Source: DASQYE01 sp036389315
Lineage (GTDB): Bacteria; Acidobacteriota; Blastocatellia; Pyrinomonadales; Pyrinomonadaceae
Length of the DNA stretch: 64,000 bases
Direction: 5' to 3'
Assembly: GCA_036389315.1 (NCBI GenBank)
Contig: DASVQF010000031.1
Location: 72,132-136,131, forward strand
Shown here: in pieces, positions 48,772-57,337 of the stretch
Numbering within the stretch: position 1 is the stretch's first letter
Layout of the letters: each line of letters starts with the position of its first letter
The notes under the pieces: model-generated
Database searches by the model: none
Told to the model about the DNA's origin: nothing
The model's input: the letters and a program-made list of their open reading frames with translations, nothing else
Program-made: the position numbers and the translations under genes

Positions 48772-51702
48772 ATGAACAAGGTGAAATATCTAATTCTTGC
48801 CGCAGCACTCGGCACGGCGGGCGTGTGGCTGGCGCTGCGCGCCGGGACGGGTGCGAGCGCCAGTCCGACACATCTTCTTCTCTCATCTTCTTTTCAGCAT
48901 CGAGTGCTTCAGACGACGCCTGAAGCGCCGCTTCCCTTACGCCTCTTCGAGACCGCCGTCAAGACGGACTCGCGGGGCCGAATCATCACGGGGCCGACGA
49001 GCGACCCCGTTAAGAACATCGTCGGAGCGGAATCGGCCGGAGAGCGCGGCGGCCTGGAACGCTTCACGAAGATCATGTACGGGGCCAGCTACATCGACGG
49101 CCGTCCAGACCCTTCGACGCGCATTGACCCCAATAACCCCGTGGTCAAGAGCGGCAACCAGCTCTGGCCTCACGTCAAGCAGCCCTTTCGCAGCCAGCCG
49201 CGCTCTCTGGCCCTGACTGCGGACGGGCGGAAACTCTATGTCGCGCTGCCCGGCAGGGAAGGCTATCCGGACTGGCGCGTGGCCGTGGTGGACACGAGCA
49301 GCCGCCGCGCCGTCAACTGGATAGACTTGCGGCCGCCCGGTCAGACGCGGGGCCTCAGGCCCATCGGCCTCAAAGTCGCGCCCCTGAACCCTGCCATCTA
49401 CCAGAACCCTTACCTCGTCGTCCTCAATCAGTATGGCAACTTCGCGAGCGTGATAGACACGACGACCGACGCCATCATAGGCGAGTTCGAGACGGGCTTC
49501 TACGCCGAAAAGCTTATCTTCAACAGCACGGGCACACGGCTCTACCTGACAGACCGCTTCAAAGACGAGGTGCGCGCCTACCGCGTTGAGCCTGGGCCCT
49601 TCTTTACTCTCATCGGAGAGATTCCGACGGGCACGACCGATTTGGAGCGCACTAATCCGCGTGACCTGGACTTGAGCGCCGACGGCAAGACTCTCTACGT
49701 AGCGAACACTCTGGGCCACACCATCGCCGCCATCAACGTCGAGGCTGACGCGAACCAGCTCGTCAAAGTCCTGCCCGTCGGCGGGCTCTCGACCGACGTG
49801 AAGATCGCCGGGCGCTGGGGCATAGTCAGCGGGCAGGAGACCAACACGCGACTGAACGAGCGCGAGACGGGGCACGGCCTGCCGGCGAAGGACGCGAGCG
49901 GCCAGGCGATTCGCAACAACGGGCAGCCCCTCGGCTATACGCCCGTCATGACCGATGCCACCAAGGCCACGACCTTTGACGACATCGGCAGCGAGCTGAA
50001 CATCTTCGACACTGCAACGAACCAGTTCGTCTATCGCTACGTTGACGAGGGCCGGGACATCTCGCAACTGGTCATCGCGGGCCAGTACGTAGACCTGCAC
50101 GACCACTCGGACGCGCAGAAGATCATCAAGGGCAGCGGCCCCGAACAGATGAGCATTCGCGGCAACCTGCTCTTCGTCACGATGGCCCATTCCGAGAAGG
50201 TGCAGGCATTCCGCATCAACCAGGGCGCAACAGACCCTTCGCAGCTTCTCACTCCGCTCGGCATAGAGTTCACCGGCGGCATCACGCCGCAGGGCGTCGA
50301 GGCTTCGCCCGACGGAAGGACTATTTACGTCGCCAATCTGCAAACCGAGGATGTCTCGTTCCTCAGCGTTGACCAGAGCGGCAACCTGCAAAGACTAGGC
50401 TACACGGCGGTCGGCGTGACGCCCTCGACCGTTGACCCGACGACGGGCAGCAACGGCAAAGGGCTCTTCGCCACGGATGAAGAGGTGGGCCTGCGCTGGT
50501 TCTTCTCCTCCGCCTATTCGGACGACGGGCAGAAGTCCTGCGGCTTCTGTCACTGGGACGGACGCCAGGACGGCTGCCAGTGGAACGTCGCGGCCAATGC
50601 CGTGGGCGGCACGAAGGTCTGCCCGCAGAACAAGGACATCTCGGACAACTGGCCAGAGTGGTACGAGGGGCTCAATAACGACTTCATGGCTTATGCTTCG
50701 GCCTGCAACGGCGAAGTGCTGCTGGGCGAGCGCGCTCCAACTCCGCTCTTCCCGCAGGCCAATGCCGTGGATCGCTTCAAGGCCCGCGAACAGTATGTCC
50801 TGGATAAGACGGCGGAAAACTCCTCGGCCATCGGACGGCCCGATCTCAACGGCAAGGCTTTCAAGGTCGGCTACTACGACATGGCCTACCTGCAAATCCT
50901 CTGGTCACAGAACGAGACGCGGCGCTTCCCAAATCCGATGACGCAGTTCCCGGACGAGGCGCTGGCGGCAAAGGTCGCACGCGGCAAGCAGATATTTACG
51001 GCGAAAGTCAGGGACGGAGGGGCCGGGTGCGCCGATTGTCATCACAACGGCAATAAGATGACGAACGGGGTGGTGGACGATACCTTCCAGGACTTCAACA
51101 TACACGAGCCGGGCGTCATCAGCGAATCGACCGTGGACGGCGACGGCCCATTCTTCCGCCCGCAGAACGATTACTTCTTCACACGCTTTGGCCCGCCGCA
51201 GGACGTAGGCACGCCGCAGAACTTCAGCAGCCGCAATACCAAACACCTGCGCACCTTCTGGGACAGCGTGCCGCGCTGGCTCCATTACGGCTTCGCGCAC
51301 ACGTTGCGCGAGCTGCTTCTCGCGCCTGACTCGCCGCTCCTGCTGGCGGGCGAGCGCGGATTCAACTTCCGCACAGTCCGCACAGACCATAGGCGTGGGC
51401 CCAATAACCTGCCGACCGAAGTGCCCATCGCTCCCGGTCACAGCGCGGGCGGCCTTGCAGGCGACGGCATGGGCCAACTCTACGTCAGTCTCGACAGTCC
51501 GTTCATTCGGGACTCAAGCGGCAAGGCGCAGATAGACCGGCTCGGCACGGACAATCTGGCTCCGCTCGTCATCGGAGGACAGATCAACCCGGCCCTGGCG
51601 GCCAACAACATACGGGTCATTAAAGATACGCACGGCAAAACGTCGCACCTCTCGGCGAGCGATTTCGACGCGCTCGTCACGTACCTTCTGTCGCTACAGT
51701 AA
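48772..51702 (+). CDS. Beta-propeller protein with two c-type heme sites (MauG/cytochrome c peroxidase-like)
   Basis: 976 residues, N-terminal signal segment, then YncE/40-residue beta-propeller repeats (LYVALPGREGYPDWRVAVVD, RLYLTDRFKDEVRAYRV, TLYVANTLGHTIAAINVE, TIYVANLQTEDVSFLSV). The C-terminal third carries two CxxCH heme motifs, CGFCHW (C590, C593, H594) and CADCHHNG (C753, C756, H757), resembling the di-heme MauG/CCP fold. The protein is likely periplasmic and may oxidise a bound substrate on the propeller. It is much longer than a normal cytochrome c peroxidase. RBS AGGAGTCTCAAG. A terminator follows. Confidence 0.85.
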   Translation: MNKVKYLILAAALGTAGVWLALRAGTGASASPTHLLLSSSFQHRVLQTTPEAPLPLRLFETAVKTDSRGRIITGPTSDPVKNIVGAESAGERGGLERFTKIMYGASYIDGRPDPSTRIDPNNPVVKSGNQLWPHVKQPFRSQPRSLALTADGRKLYVALPGREGYPDWRVAVVDTSSRRAVNWIDLRPPGQTRGLRPIGLKVAPLNPAIYQNPYLVVLNQYGNFASVIDTTTDAIIGEFETGFYAEKLIFNSTGTRLYLTDRFKDEVRAYRVEPGPFFTLIGEIPTGTTDLERTNPRDLDLSADGKTLYVANTLGHTIAAINVEADANQLVKVLPVGGLSTDVKIAGRWGIVSGQETNTRLNERETGHGLPAKDASGQAIRNNGQPLGYTPVMTDATKATTFDDIGSELNIFDTATNQFVYRYVDEGRDISQLVIAGQYVDLHDHSDAQKIIKGSGPEQMSIRGNLLFVTMAHSEKVQAFRINQGATDPSQLLTPLGIEFTGGITPQGVEASPDGRTIYVANLQTEDVSFLSVDQSGNLQRLGYTAVGVTPSTVDPTTGSNGKGLFATDEEVGLRWFFSSAYSDDGQKSCGFCHWDGRQDGCQWNVAANAVGGTKVCPQNKDISDNWPEWYEGLNNDFMAYASACNGEVLLGERAPTPLFPQANAVDRFKAREQYVLDKTAENSSAIGRPDLNGKAFKVGYYDMAYLQILWSQNETRRFPNPMTQFPDEALAAKVARGKQIFTAKVRDGGAGCADCHHNGNKMTNGVVDDTFQDFNIHEPGVISESTVDGDGPFFRPQNDYFFTRFGPPQDVGTPQNFSSRNTKHLRTFWDSVPRWLHYGFAHTLRELLLAPDSPLLLAGERGFNFRTVRTDHRRGPNNLPTEVPIAPGHSAGGLAGDGMGQLYVSLDSPFIRDSSGKAQIDRLGTDNLAPLVIGGQINPALAANNIRVIKDTHGKTSHLSASDFDALVTYLLSLQ

Positions 51703-51724
51703 TGGCGACCATGTCGCGGCAGTG

Positions 51725-51754
51725 CGAGGCTCAGGAACTTTGGCCTGAGCCTCG
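51725..51754 (+). terminator. Terminator of the di-heme beta-propeller gene
   Basis: Perfect 11-bp stem CGAGGCTCAGG / CCTGAGCCTCG with an 8-nt loop, then TTCTGTCGTTT. It is 22 nt past the stop. Confidence 0.65.
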
Positions 51755-51896
51755 TTCTGTCGTTTGGGATTGGCACGAGTCTAAACAGTACGGTTCTCTC
51801 ATCCGTCTGGTGAAGCTGAGGTGCGGTTGCGGCCTGAGACTCGTTTCAGGAAACAGCTCCCCCGGTCAGGTCAGGGGCGCGGCAGGCGCAGCAGGC

Positions 51897-52097
51897 TTAC
51901 GGGACGGTGGAGACTTGGTCGCCGCCGCCGCCGCTGCCGTCCGTCGGCTCGCCGTAGCCACGCACCTCTTCATTCTCGACAGCATGCATCTCATCGTCTT
52001 GAGCATCGTGTGCGGCCCCTTCGCCCGGTTTCTGCGGCTGGCCTTCACCATGCGACTGCTTTTGGTTCGCTTCGTCGTTCGGTTTTTCCTGGCGCAT
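51897..52097 (-). CDS. Small acidic, Gly-rich peptide gene downstream of the kinase
   Basis: 66 residues from the ATG at 52097, with GGAG 8 nt upstream (CAAGGAGAAACAAG). It sits 40 nt after the kinase stop (52138), same strand. The sequence is polar and disordered: Lys/Gln/Glu-rich start (MRQEKPNDEANQKQ), an acidic middle (DDEMHAVENEEV) and a tail GYGEPTDGSGGGGDQVSTVP. The leader-plus-Gly-tail layout is like some precursor peptides, but there is no maturase nearby, so this is speculation. Alternatively a kinase substrate. The RBS and clean frame support a real gene. Confidence 0.6.
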   Translation of the reverse strand: MRQEKPNDEANQKQSHGEGQPQKPGEGAAHDAQDDEMHAVENEEVRGYGEPTDGSGGGGDQVSTVP

Positions 52098-52137
52098 CTT
52101 GTTTCTCCTTGTTGATGGGAATAACCGGGCGGCCGGG

Positions 52138-55100
52138 CTACTGGCCGCCGAGTTGATTGTAAGAGGTCTGAACGTCTGGTCTGGCCATATAGCCCTTGAA
52201 AGCTTCAGACCCCCACTGTTGTTCAAGCTGTGAAAGAGTTTCGCGGGCACGCGTGAACTCGTCGCGCGCCGCCGCTTCGTCCTGCTGCGAGAGGCTGGCG
52301 CGACCGGCAATCGAGTGGGCCCGCCAGAGCGACTCCAACTGCCCGGCGCGCGCACATCTTTCCGCCGCCTGCCGCGCATATTTCAGTGCGCCGCCTGCGT
52401 CTCCGCTCTCAAGCGCGGCCTCCGCGAGCGCCAGCAGCGCCTTCGAGAGCAGCGCCGCGTCGCCAGCCTTCATAGCCTGCGCCGAGGCTTCTTCGCAGAG
52501 CCGCCTGCCGACAGCAGCCGAAGCAGAGGAGGCGCGCGCACGCGCTAGCCCCAGTGTGAACTTGGCTTCAATAGCCGTCACTTCATATTGCGTGCCCGAG
52601 GCGTCCAGCGATTGCTGTGCTTTGGCCTGCGCTTCCGAGAAGCGGCGCTGGCCGAGCGCCATCTGCGCCTCGCGCAAAGGGACATCTACGAGCAGGGACT
52701 TGATCTTGCCCGCCGGCTGATTGGCCAGCTCAGTCGCTTCGTCCAGGGCCGCGCGCGCCTCTTCATAGCGGCCCAAGCGCCAGAGCAGGTTAGAGCGAAA
52801 GAGCAGGTTGTAGGCGAGGACGACGCGCGCGCCGAGCGGACGGCTGATCGCATAACTCTCTTCGTAGCGACGCAGCGCCTCCGTGTAACGCTCCTGCTCG
52901 TAGAGCAGCATGGCTATCTCTCCGAGCGAGAAGGCGATCTGCCTTTGGTCGCTCGCCTCGTTGGCGAGCTGCAATTTCTGCTCGAAGATACTAAGCGCCG
53001 TCGCGTACTCGCCCTGGCGACGGCGCGCGCGGCCGATGCTCGTCAGGGCGCTCGAAATATCCTTGCGATAGTTGCCCTGCTCGAAGATGGCGCGCGCCTG
53101 TTCGGCATACTGCAAGCCTTCTTCGGTACGCAACTGCTGGATGCGCAGGCCCGCGAGGTTAATCAAACTCACGCCTTCCAGGTAAGAGACGTTGTTGCGA
53201 CGCGCAAGCTCAAGCGACTTCTGGAACTGTTCGGCCGCACCGTCGTAGTCGCCCGACTCCTGCTGCGCCAGTCCAAGCTCGTTCAAGCCGCGCATCAGTA
53301 GAATCTCGACGCCGTTCTGCTGCGCAAAGGCTATGGCCTGTTTGGCGTACTCCTGTTCACGGGCGGGCGAGCCCTCTATGTATGAGAGGCGGCTGAGACC
53401 GAGAAGGGCGTTGACCTTCTGCGACTCGTTGCTGTTGGCGGTCGCCATCGCGAGCGCCTGTTCGAGCTGGGCCCGCGCCTGCGAAAGCTTTCCTGTGTCT
53501 CGCAGGAGCGCTCCGCGACGATAGAGGACTTCGGTGCGTCCTTCGAGGTTTCCGGAAACCTGGAAGAGCGATTCGGCCTTTTCGAGCGCGGCGCTGGCCC
53601 GCTCGACATCCTGCTGGCGGCTGTAGAGCACGGCCGCGCGCAGGTACGCCGCGCCGTAGAACGGGTCGAGCTGTGCCGCCTCCAGATAGCTCTTAATGGC
53701 ATTCACCGTGTCGTCGTTCTTCTCGTAAGCGCGCCCCAAATCAAGACGCGCGGCCGCGTCCTTCGGCCTCAGGCGCGCGATCTCGGCATAAGCCTTGACG
53801 GCCGAGTCGAAGTCTCTTGAGACGAGGGCGTTGACGCCGTCCATGTAGAGCGCGTCGAGCTGCGGCAGGGCCGAGCGGTTCGGAATCAGCGAGACGGCGC
53901 GCAGCATCTCGTCCTTGGCGTGACTCGTGTAATCCATCTCGGCCCAGGCTTCGGCCAGTCGCGCATGGGCCAGAGCGAATTTTTCATCACTGCTGATGGC
54001 CTGGGCCAACATCTTACTGGCCTGAAAGTAGGCCCCCTCGCGCAGAGCGTTCGTGCCCCTCTCGTACCAGCGTTGCGCCTCGGCCGTTGGTTGATAGTGC
54101 ACTGGCCGCCACCAGCGATTGAAAGCGAAGTAGACGAGCGTGGCAAAGACCAGCACGGCCAGAGAAGCGAGGACGTAGAGGTACGGTCGCTTTTGCAGCT
54201 TGCCGGAGACGGCCGACAACTGGCGCGTCTCGGCGCTGCTGCGTATCCGCCTCGTAGACCAGCCGGAGCGGTCTCCGCTCTCCCTGAGCACCTCTTCGAC
54301 CGCGCGCAGATCGTCGAGCATCTCTTCGGCCGACTGGTATCGCTGCTCCACGTCCTTCGAGAGCGCGCGCAGCGTCACGCGGTCGAGCGCGGGCGGAACC
54401 TGCCGGTTAAGAGTGGAGGGCCGAGGCGGGTCAACGTGTATGACCTGCGCGATGGTCTCGATGGCGTTTGCGCCCATAAAGGGCGGCTTGCCAGTCAGGC
54501 ATTCGTAGAGCAGCGCGCCGAGTGCGAACAGGTCGCTGCGCGGGCCGACGGGCGCGCTCTTGGCCTGCTCCGGCGACATGTAACGAGGCGTGCCGACGAC
54601 AGCGTTGGTCTGCGTATTCATCGTCAGCAGAGTTTGCGCTTCAGGATCGGAGGAGTTGCGCTCTCTCGCCTCTTTGAACTGCTTGGCGAGCCCGAAGTCC
54701 AGAACCTTGACGTGGCCGCGATCATTGAGGATGACGTTCGACGGCTTGATGTCGCGATGGATGATCCCTTGTGCGTGCGCTTCGCCGAGAGCTTCGGCGA
54801 CGGCGCAGACGATCTCGACCGTGCGCCTGACCGAGAGCGGCCCCGCGCGCAGCAGCTCGCTCAGGTTTCGCCCCGTGACCATCTCCATGACGATGTAGGG
54901 TTGATCGTCTTCGGTCTCGCCGTAATCGTAGATGACGGCGATGTGCGGGTGCGAGAGCTGCGAGATGGCGCGGGCCTCGCGCAGGAAGCGGGCGCGAAAC
55001 TGCTTATCGTCGGCCCCGGCCGAGAGGAACTTGATGGCGACTCTGCGCCCGAGGCTCAAGTCCTCGGCCGCGTAGACGACGCCCATCCCGCCTTCGCCGA

Positions 55101-55143
55101 GCGTTTCGACTATTCTGTAATGAGAGACTGTCCGACCGATCAT
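52138..55143 (-). CDS. Membrane Ser/Thr protein kinase with C-terminal TPR array
   Basis: 1001 residues. N-terminal PKN-type kinase (residues 10-275): G-loop GEGGMGVVYAAEDLSLGRRVAIKF (K38), E56 in the C helix, catalytic HRDIKPSN (129-136) and DFGLA (149-153); all key residues intact. A transmembrane helix at about 318-340, then roughly 12 TPR-like repeats to the end (DFDSAVKAYAEIARLRPKDA, YATALSIFEQKLQLANEASD, and more). Typical acidobacterial architecture: cytosolic kinase, periplasmic or cytosolic TPR sensor. The ATG at 55143 has no clear Shine-Dalgarno sequence. The stop precedes the small peptide gene. Confidence 0.95.
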   Translation of the reverse strand: MIGRTVSHYRIVETLGEGGMGVVYAAEDLSLGRRVAIKFLSAGADDKQFRARFLREARAISQLSHPHIAVIYDYGETEDDQPYIVMEMVTGRNLSELLRAGPLSVRRTVEIVCAVAEALGEAHAQGIIHRDIKPSNVILNDRGHVKVLDFGLAKQFKEARERNSSDPEAQTLLTMNTQTNAVVGTPRYMSPEQAKSAPVGPRSDLFALGALLYECLTGKPPFMGANAIETIAQVIHVDPPRPSTLNRQVPPALDRVTLRALSKDVEQRYQSAEEMLDDLRAVEEVLRESGDRSGWSTRRIRSSAETRQLSAVSGKLQKRPYLYVLASLAVLVFATLVYFAFNRWWRPVHYQPTAEAQRWYERGTNALREGAYFQASKMLAQAISSDEKFALAHARLAEAWAEMDYTSHAKDEMLRAVSLIPNRSALPQLDALYMDGVNALVSRDFDSAVKAYAEIARLRPKDAAARLDLGRAYEKNDDTVNAIKSYLEAAQLDPFYGAAYLRAAVLYSRQQDVERASAALEKAESLFQVSGNLEGRTEVLYRRGALLRDTGKLSQARAQLEQALAMATANSNESQKVNALLGLSRLSYIEGSPAREQEYAKQAIAFAQQNGVEILLMRGLNELGLAQQESGDYDGAAEQFQKSLELARRNNVSYLEGVSLINLAGLRIQQLRTEEGLQYAEQARAIFEQGNYRKDISSALTSIGRARRRQGEYATALSIFEQKLQLANEASDQRQIAFSLGEIAMLLYEQERYTEALRRYEESYAISRPLGARVVLAYNLLFRSNLLWRLGRYEEARAALDEATELANQPAGKIKSLLVDVPLREAQMALGQRRFSEAQAKAQQSLDASGTQYEVTAIEAKFTLGLARARASSASAAVGRRLCEEASAQAMKAGDAALLSKALLALAEAALESGDAGGALKYARQAAERCARAGQLESLWRAHSIAGRASLSQQDEAAARDEFTRARETLSQLEQQWGSEAFKGYMARPDVQTSYNQLGGQ

Positions 55144-55308
55144 GAAAACAAGGCCACTGGAAAAGACCCCTGGGAGCAGGAAGGGAGCGATGAATAAAAG
55201 AGCGTGGCCGGCGCACGAGGCGGCTGGCTGCGGTTGACGGCAAGCTGAACGCGCATATTTTGCGCTAAGTCCGGCAGTTTTCCAAGAAGAATTTTACAGG
55301 GAAGGACT

Positions 55309-55397
55309 TAACAGGATTGTCAGGATTGTCAGGATGAAAGAAAAGCGTTCAAGACAGCAGACGTGCCTTCTGCTTTTTTCATCCTGACAATCCTGTT
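55309..55397. repeat. Palindromic element, family D (CAGGATTGT units)
   Basis: Left ACAGGATTGTCAGGATTGTC with GATGAAAG, right arm TTTCATCCTGACAATCCTGT; the loop contains AAAAGCGTTCAAGACAGCAG and GCTTTTTT. Unit length 10, not 7. Between the zinc-ribbon gene stop (55413, minus strand) and the kinase start (55143). Confidence 0.88.
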
Positions 55398-55412
55398 TGA
55401 ATCCCGCTTTGA

Positions 55413-55985
55413 TTAACTGGCCGAGATGGGTTTGCCGCAGCGGTTGCAGAAGCGCGCGGAGGCGTCCTTCTGTTCGGCTCCGCAGGAGGAGCAGGTGAGG
55501 CCGACGCGCATGTTCGCACCGCAGGTCGAGCAGAAGCCTGAGCCGGCGCTGTTGGCCGCGCCGCACGTGCCGCAGCGTCCGGGCATAGGGGGAACGTAGC
55601 CTCCGGCCTTGCGCGCGATGTGCTCTTCGATAATCCGCCAGGCGTCTTCCGTGAGCTTGTATTGCCAGTAAGCGCCGAGCGCGGGCAAAGCGAGCAACAG
55701 TCCCCAGGAGAGAATCACTGCGGCCGCCGCGACGGCAGCCTTGTCGAACCACTTCTGCATTCCGATCTCGACGCGCGTGCCGCCGTGCTCGGGCGTGACC
55801 TTGATCGTCAGAGCGGTGGAGAGACCCGTCAGGTCTCTGAGCGTGCTGGTCTTGCGCGCCTGCAAGACGGCGGTCGAGGAGACCTGCATGGTCTGCACTT
55901 CGTAGTCCGAGTCGAAGAGGTTGCGAAGCTCCGTCATCAATTGCGTCGTGTCGGCTTCGACGCCCGGATAGTATCTATTTTCCAT
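55413..55985 (-). CDS. Double zinc-ribbon membrane protein
   Basis: 190 residues from the ATG at 55985 (AAAGAG upstream). The N-terminal half is a beta-rich domain (NRYYPGVEADTTQLMTEL, TALTIKVTPEHGGTRVEIGM), followed by a hydrophobic helix about 88-107. The C-terminal half holds two CxxC pairs of the zinc-ribbon type (RCGTCGAANSAGSGFCSTCG, TCSSCGAEQKDASARFCNRCG). Upstream of a kinase gene, so possibly a regulatory partner. Function unknown. Confidence 0.78.
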   Translation of the reverse strand: MENRYYPGVEADTTQLMTELRNLFDSDYEVQTMQVSSTAVLQARKTSTLRDLTGLSTALTIKVTPEHGGTRVEIGMQKWFDKAAVAAAAVILSWGLLLALPALGAYWQYKLTEDAWRIIEEHIARKAGGYVPPMPGRCGTCGAANSAGSGFCSTCGANMRVGLTCSSCGAEQKDASARFCNRCGKPISAS

Positions 55986-56010
55986 CTCTTTGGGGTTGTC
56001 CTTTCGCCCG

Positions 56011-56592
56011 TCAGCCCTTCTGCTTTTTCGGCTTGCCCGTCGGCTGGGTTTCCGGTGGGAGCTTGCTGGCGGCCGTGATGATCTCCTGCGCGCCTTCGAT
56101 GGCTCGCTCAAGGGCATCCTTTTCGCGCTCTTCCTGCGCCCGCTCGCGCATGGCCGTCAACTGTGGCAGAAAGCGGTTGGAAGCCTCGGCCAGGATGCGT
56201 AAGGATTTCGGGATCAGGCTGCTCTTGGCATTGTGTGAGCCGACATCTTCTATATTAGTGACGGCTTCGTCGAGGATGCCTGCGATGTCGTAGAGCAGCT
56301 CGGCGCGCGTCCCCTGCGGCAGCTCGCCCCACTTCTCGGCATCCTTCTGCGCCTGTTTGGAGTTGGCGGCGCTTGGGCCCGCGAGGGCCAGGAGCCTTCT
56401 CTCGACGGCTTTGGTGAAGACCTCCGTGCGCTTATCTAAAGCCTGCGCCTCGCGCACGAGGTCTGCTTCCTTTTCCGTCAGCGGATCACGACGCGGGGCA
56501 GGCGTGCCCGCAGCCATCATGAGAGGGGAACCGATAAGGGCGCAGAGGAGCAGGCAGGCGAGGCCCGAGGGACAAATCCTTCTCACACTCAT
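56011..56592 (-). CDS. Secreted helical hypothetical protein
   Basis: 193 residues. Signal peptide ending MAAGTPAP, then long amphipathic helices (EADLVREAQALDKRTEVFTK, LERAIEGAQEIITAASKLPP). Ends in a Pro/Lys tail PTGKPKKQKG. No recognised family. Its start overlaps the stop of the next upstream gene by 4 nt (ATGA at 56589-56592), so they are coupled. Part of a run of four secreted or TPR proteins. Confidence 0.68.
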   Translation of the reverse strand: MSVRRICPSGLACLLLCALIGSPLMMAAGTPAPRRDPLTEKEADLVREAQALDKRTEVFTKAVERRLLALAGPSAANSKQAQKDAEKWGELPQGTRAELLYDIAGILDEAVTNIEDVGSHNAKSSLIPKSLRILAEASNRFLPQLTAMRERAQEEREKDALERAIEGAQEIITAASKLPPETQPTGKPKKQKG

Positions 56593-57209
56593 TGCTTCTC
56601 TTCCGGCGGGCTCACGGACGCTTCCGCCGTAGTGGGCGCTTCGGCGGAGGTCTGCTCCTTTACGGGCGCGACATCGCTGGCGAGCGCGTCGCCGAAGAAA
56701 GAGTTGAGGGCGACGGTGCGCGCCTGATAGGCGTATTCCAGAATCGCCTTGACGTTGACGGCGTGCTCGGAGGGCGTGACGCGGCGGATGGCCTCTATGC
56801 GTGCGCCCTGCGCGCGCAGGCTGATCTCCAAACGTTTATAGATGTCGCGCAGCTTGTTCTTCTTCTCGTTCCCGTTCAGGAAGAGCATGAAATCTTCGAT
56901 CAATCCCTGGTAGCTCCCGAGCTGCTCGCAGGCGGCCGCGTACTGCTCTCCACCGGCAAGCTGCTCGGCGCGCGCCAGGCGGGCATCGGCCATCTCAATC
57001 GTGGCGCGCATCCGCGTCTTGGGGTCGCGCGAAGAGGCAAGCTGCGAGCGTTCGTCACGCGAGACGGATTTCAGAGGCGGCGGCGCGGGCATGAATTGCA
57101 AGCCCTTGTCCTGTCCAGGCGCGGCCGGAGCGAAACAGAAAAGGAAGCCCATGAGTGCGCAGAGACTCACGGTCGTGTGCGTCTGTACGAAGTGACGTGA
57201 GTAATACAT
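56589..57209 (-). CDS. Secreted helical hypothetical protein
   Basis: 206 residues with a signal peptide (cleavage near APGQD). The middle is helical (ADARLARAEQLAGGEQYAAA, LEISLRAQGARIEAIRRVTP) and resembles TPR-like repeats. The acidic C-terminal tail (EQTSAEAPTTAEASVSPPEE) is disordered. Coupled to the downstream gene by ATGA overlap. No named family. Confidence 0.68.
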   Translation of the reverse strand: MYYSRHFVQTHTTVSLCALMGFLFCFAPAAPGQDKGLQFMPAPPPLKSVSRDERSQLASSRDPKTRMRATIEMADARLARAEQLAGGEQYAAACEQLGSYQGLIEDFMLFLNGNEKKNKLRDIYKRLEISLRAQGARIEAIRRVTPSEHAVNVKAILEYAYQARTVALNSFFGDALASDVAPVKEQTSAEAPTTAEASVSPPEEKQ

Positions 57210-57337
57210 GGCGTGTTCGTCTTTGCTGTTTAGAACCCTTGGGGACTGTCGCTGAGCCTCAATAGTAAATCTTCTCGCGAAATATTACAAAGCTTTTATC
57301 GGCCCCTGGCCCAAAAATTTTTTCGCCCTCCGGCTCC

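Noticed and set aside
53920..55197. Long plus-strand open frame of over 400 codons opposite the kinase gene
   Set aside because: It is antisense to an intact kinase-TPR gene with all catalytic motifs. Its translation is Arg/Val/Asp-rich without any domain, typical of the complementary frame in GC-rich DNA.
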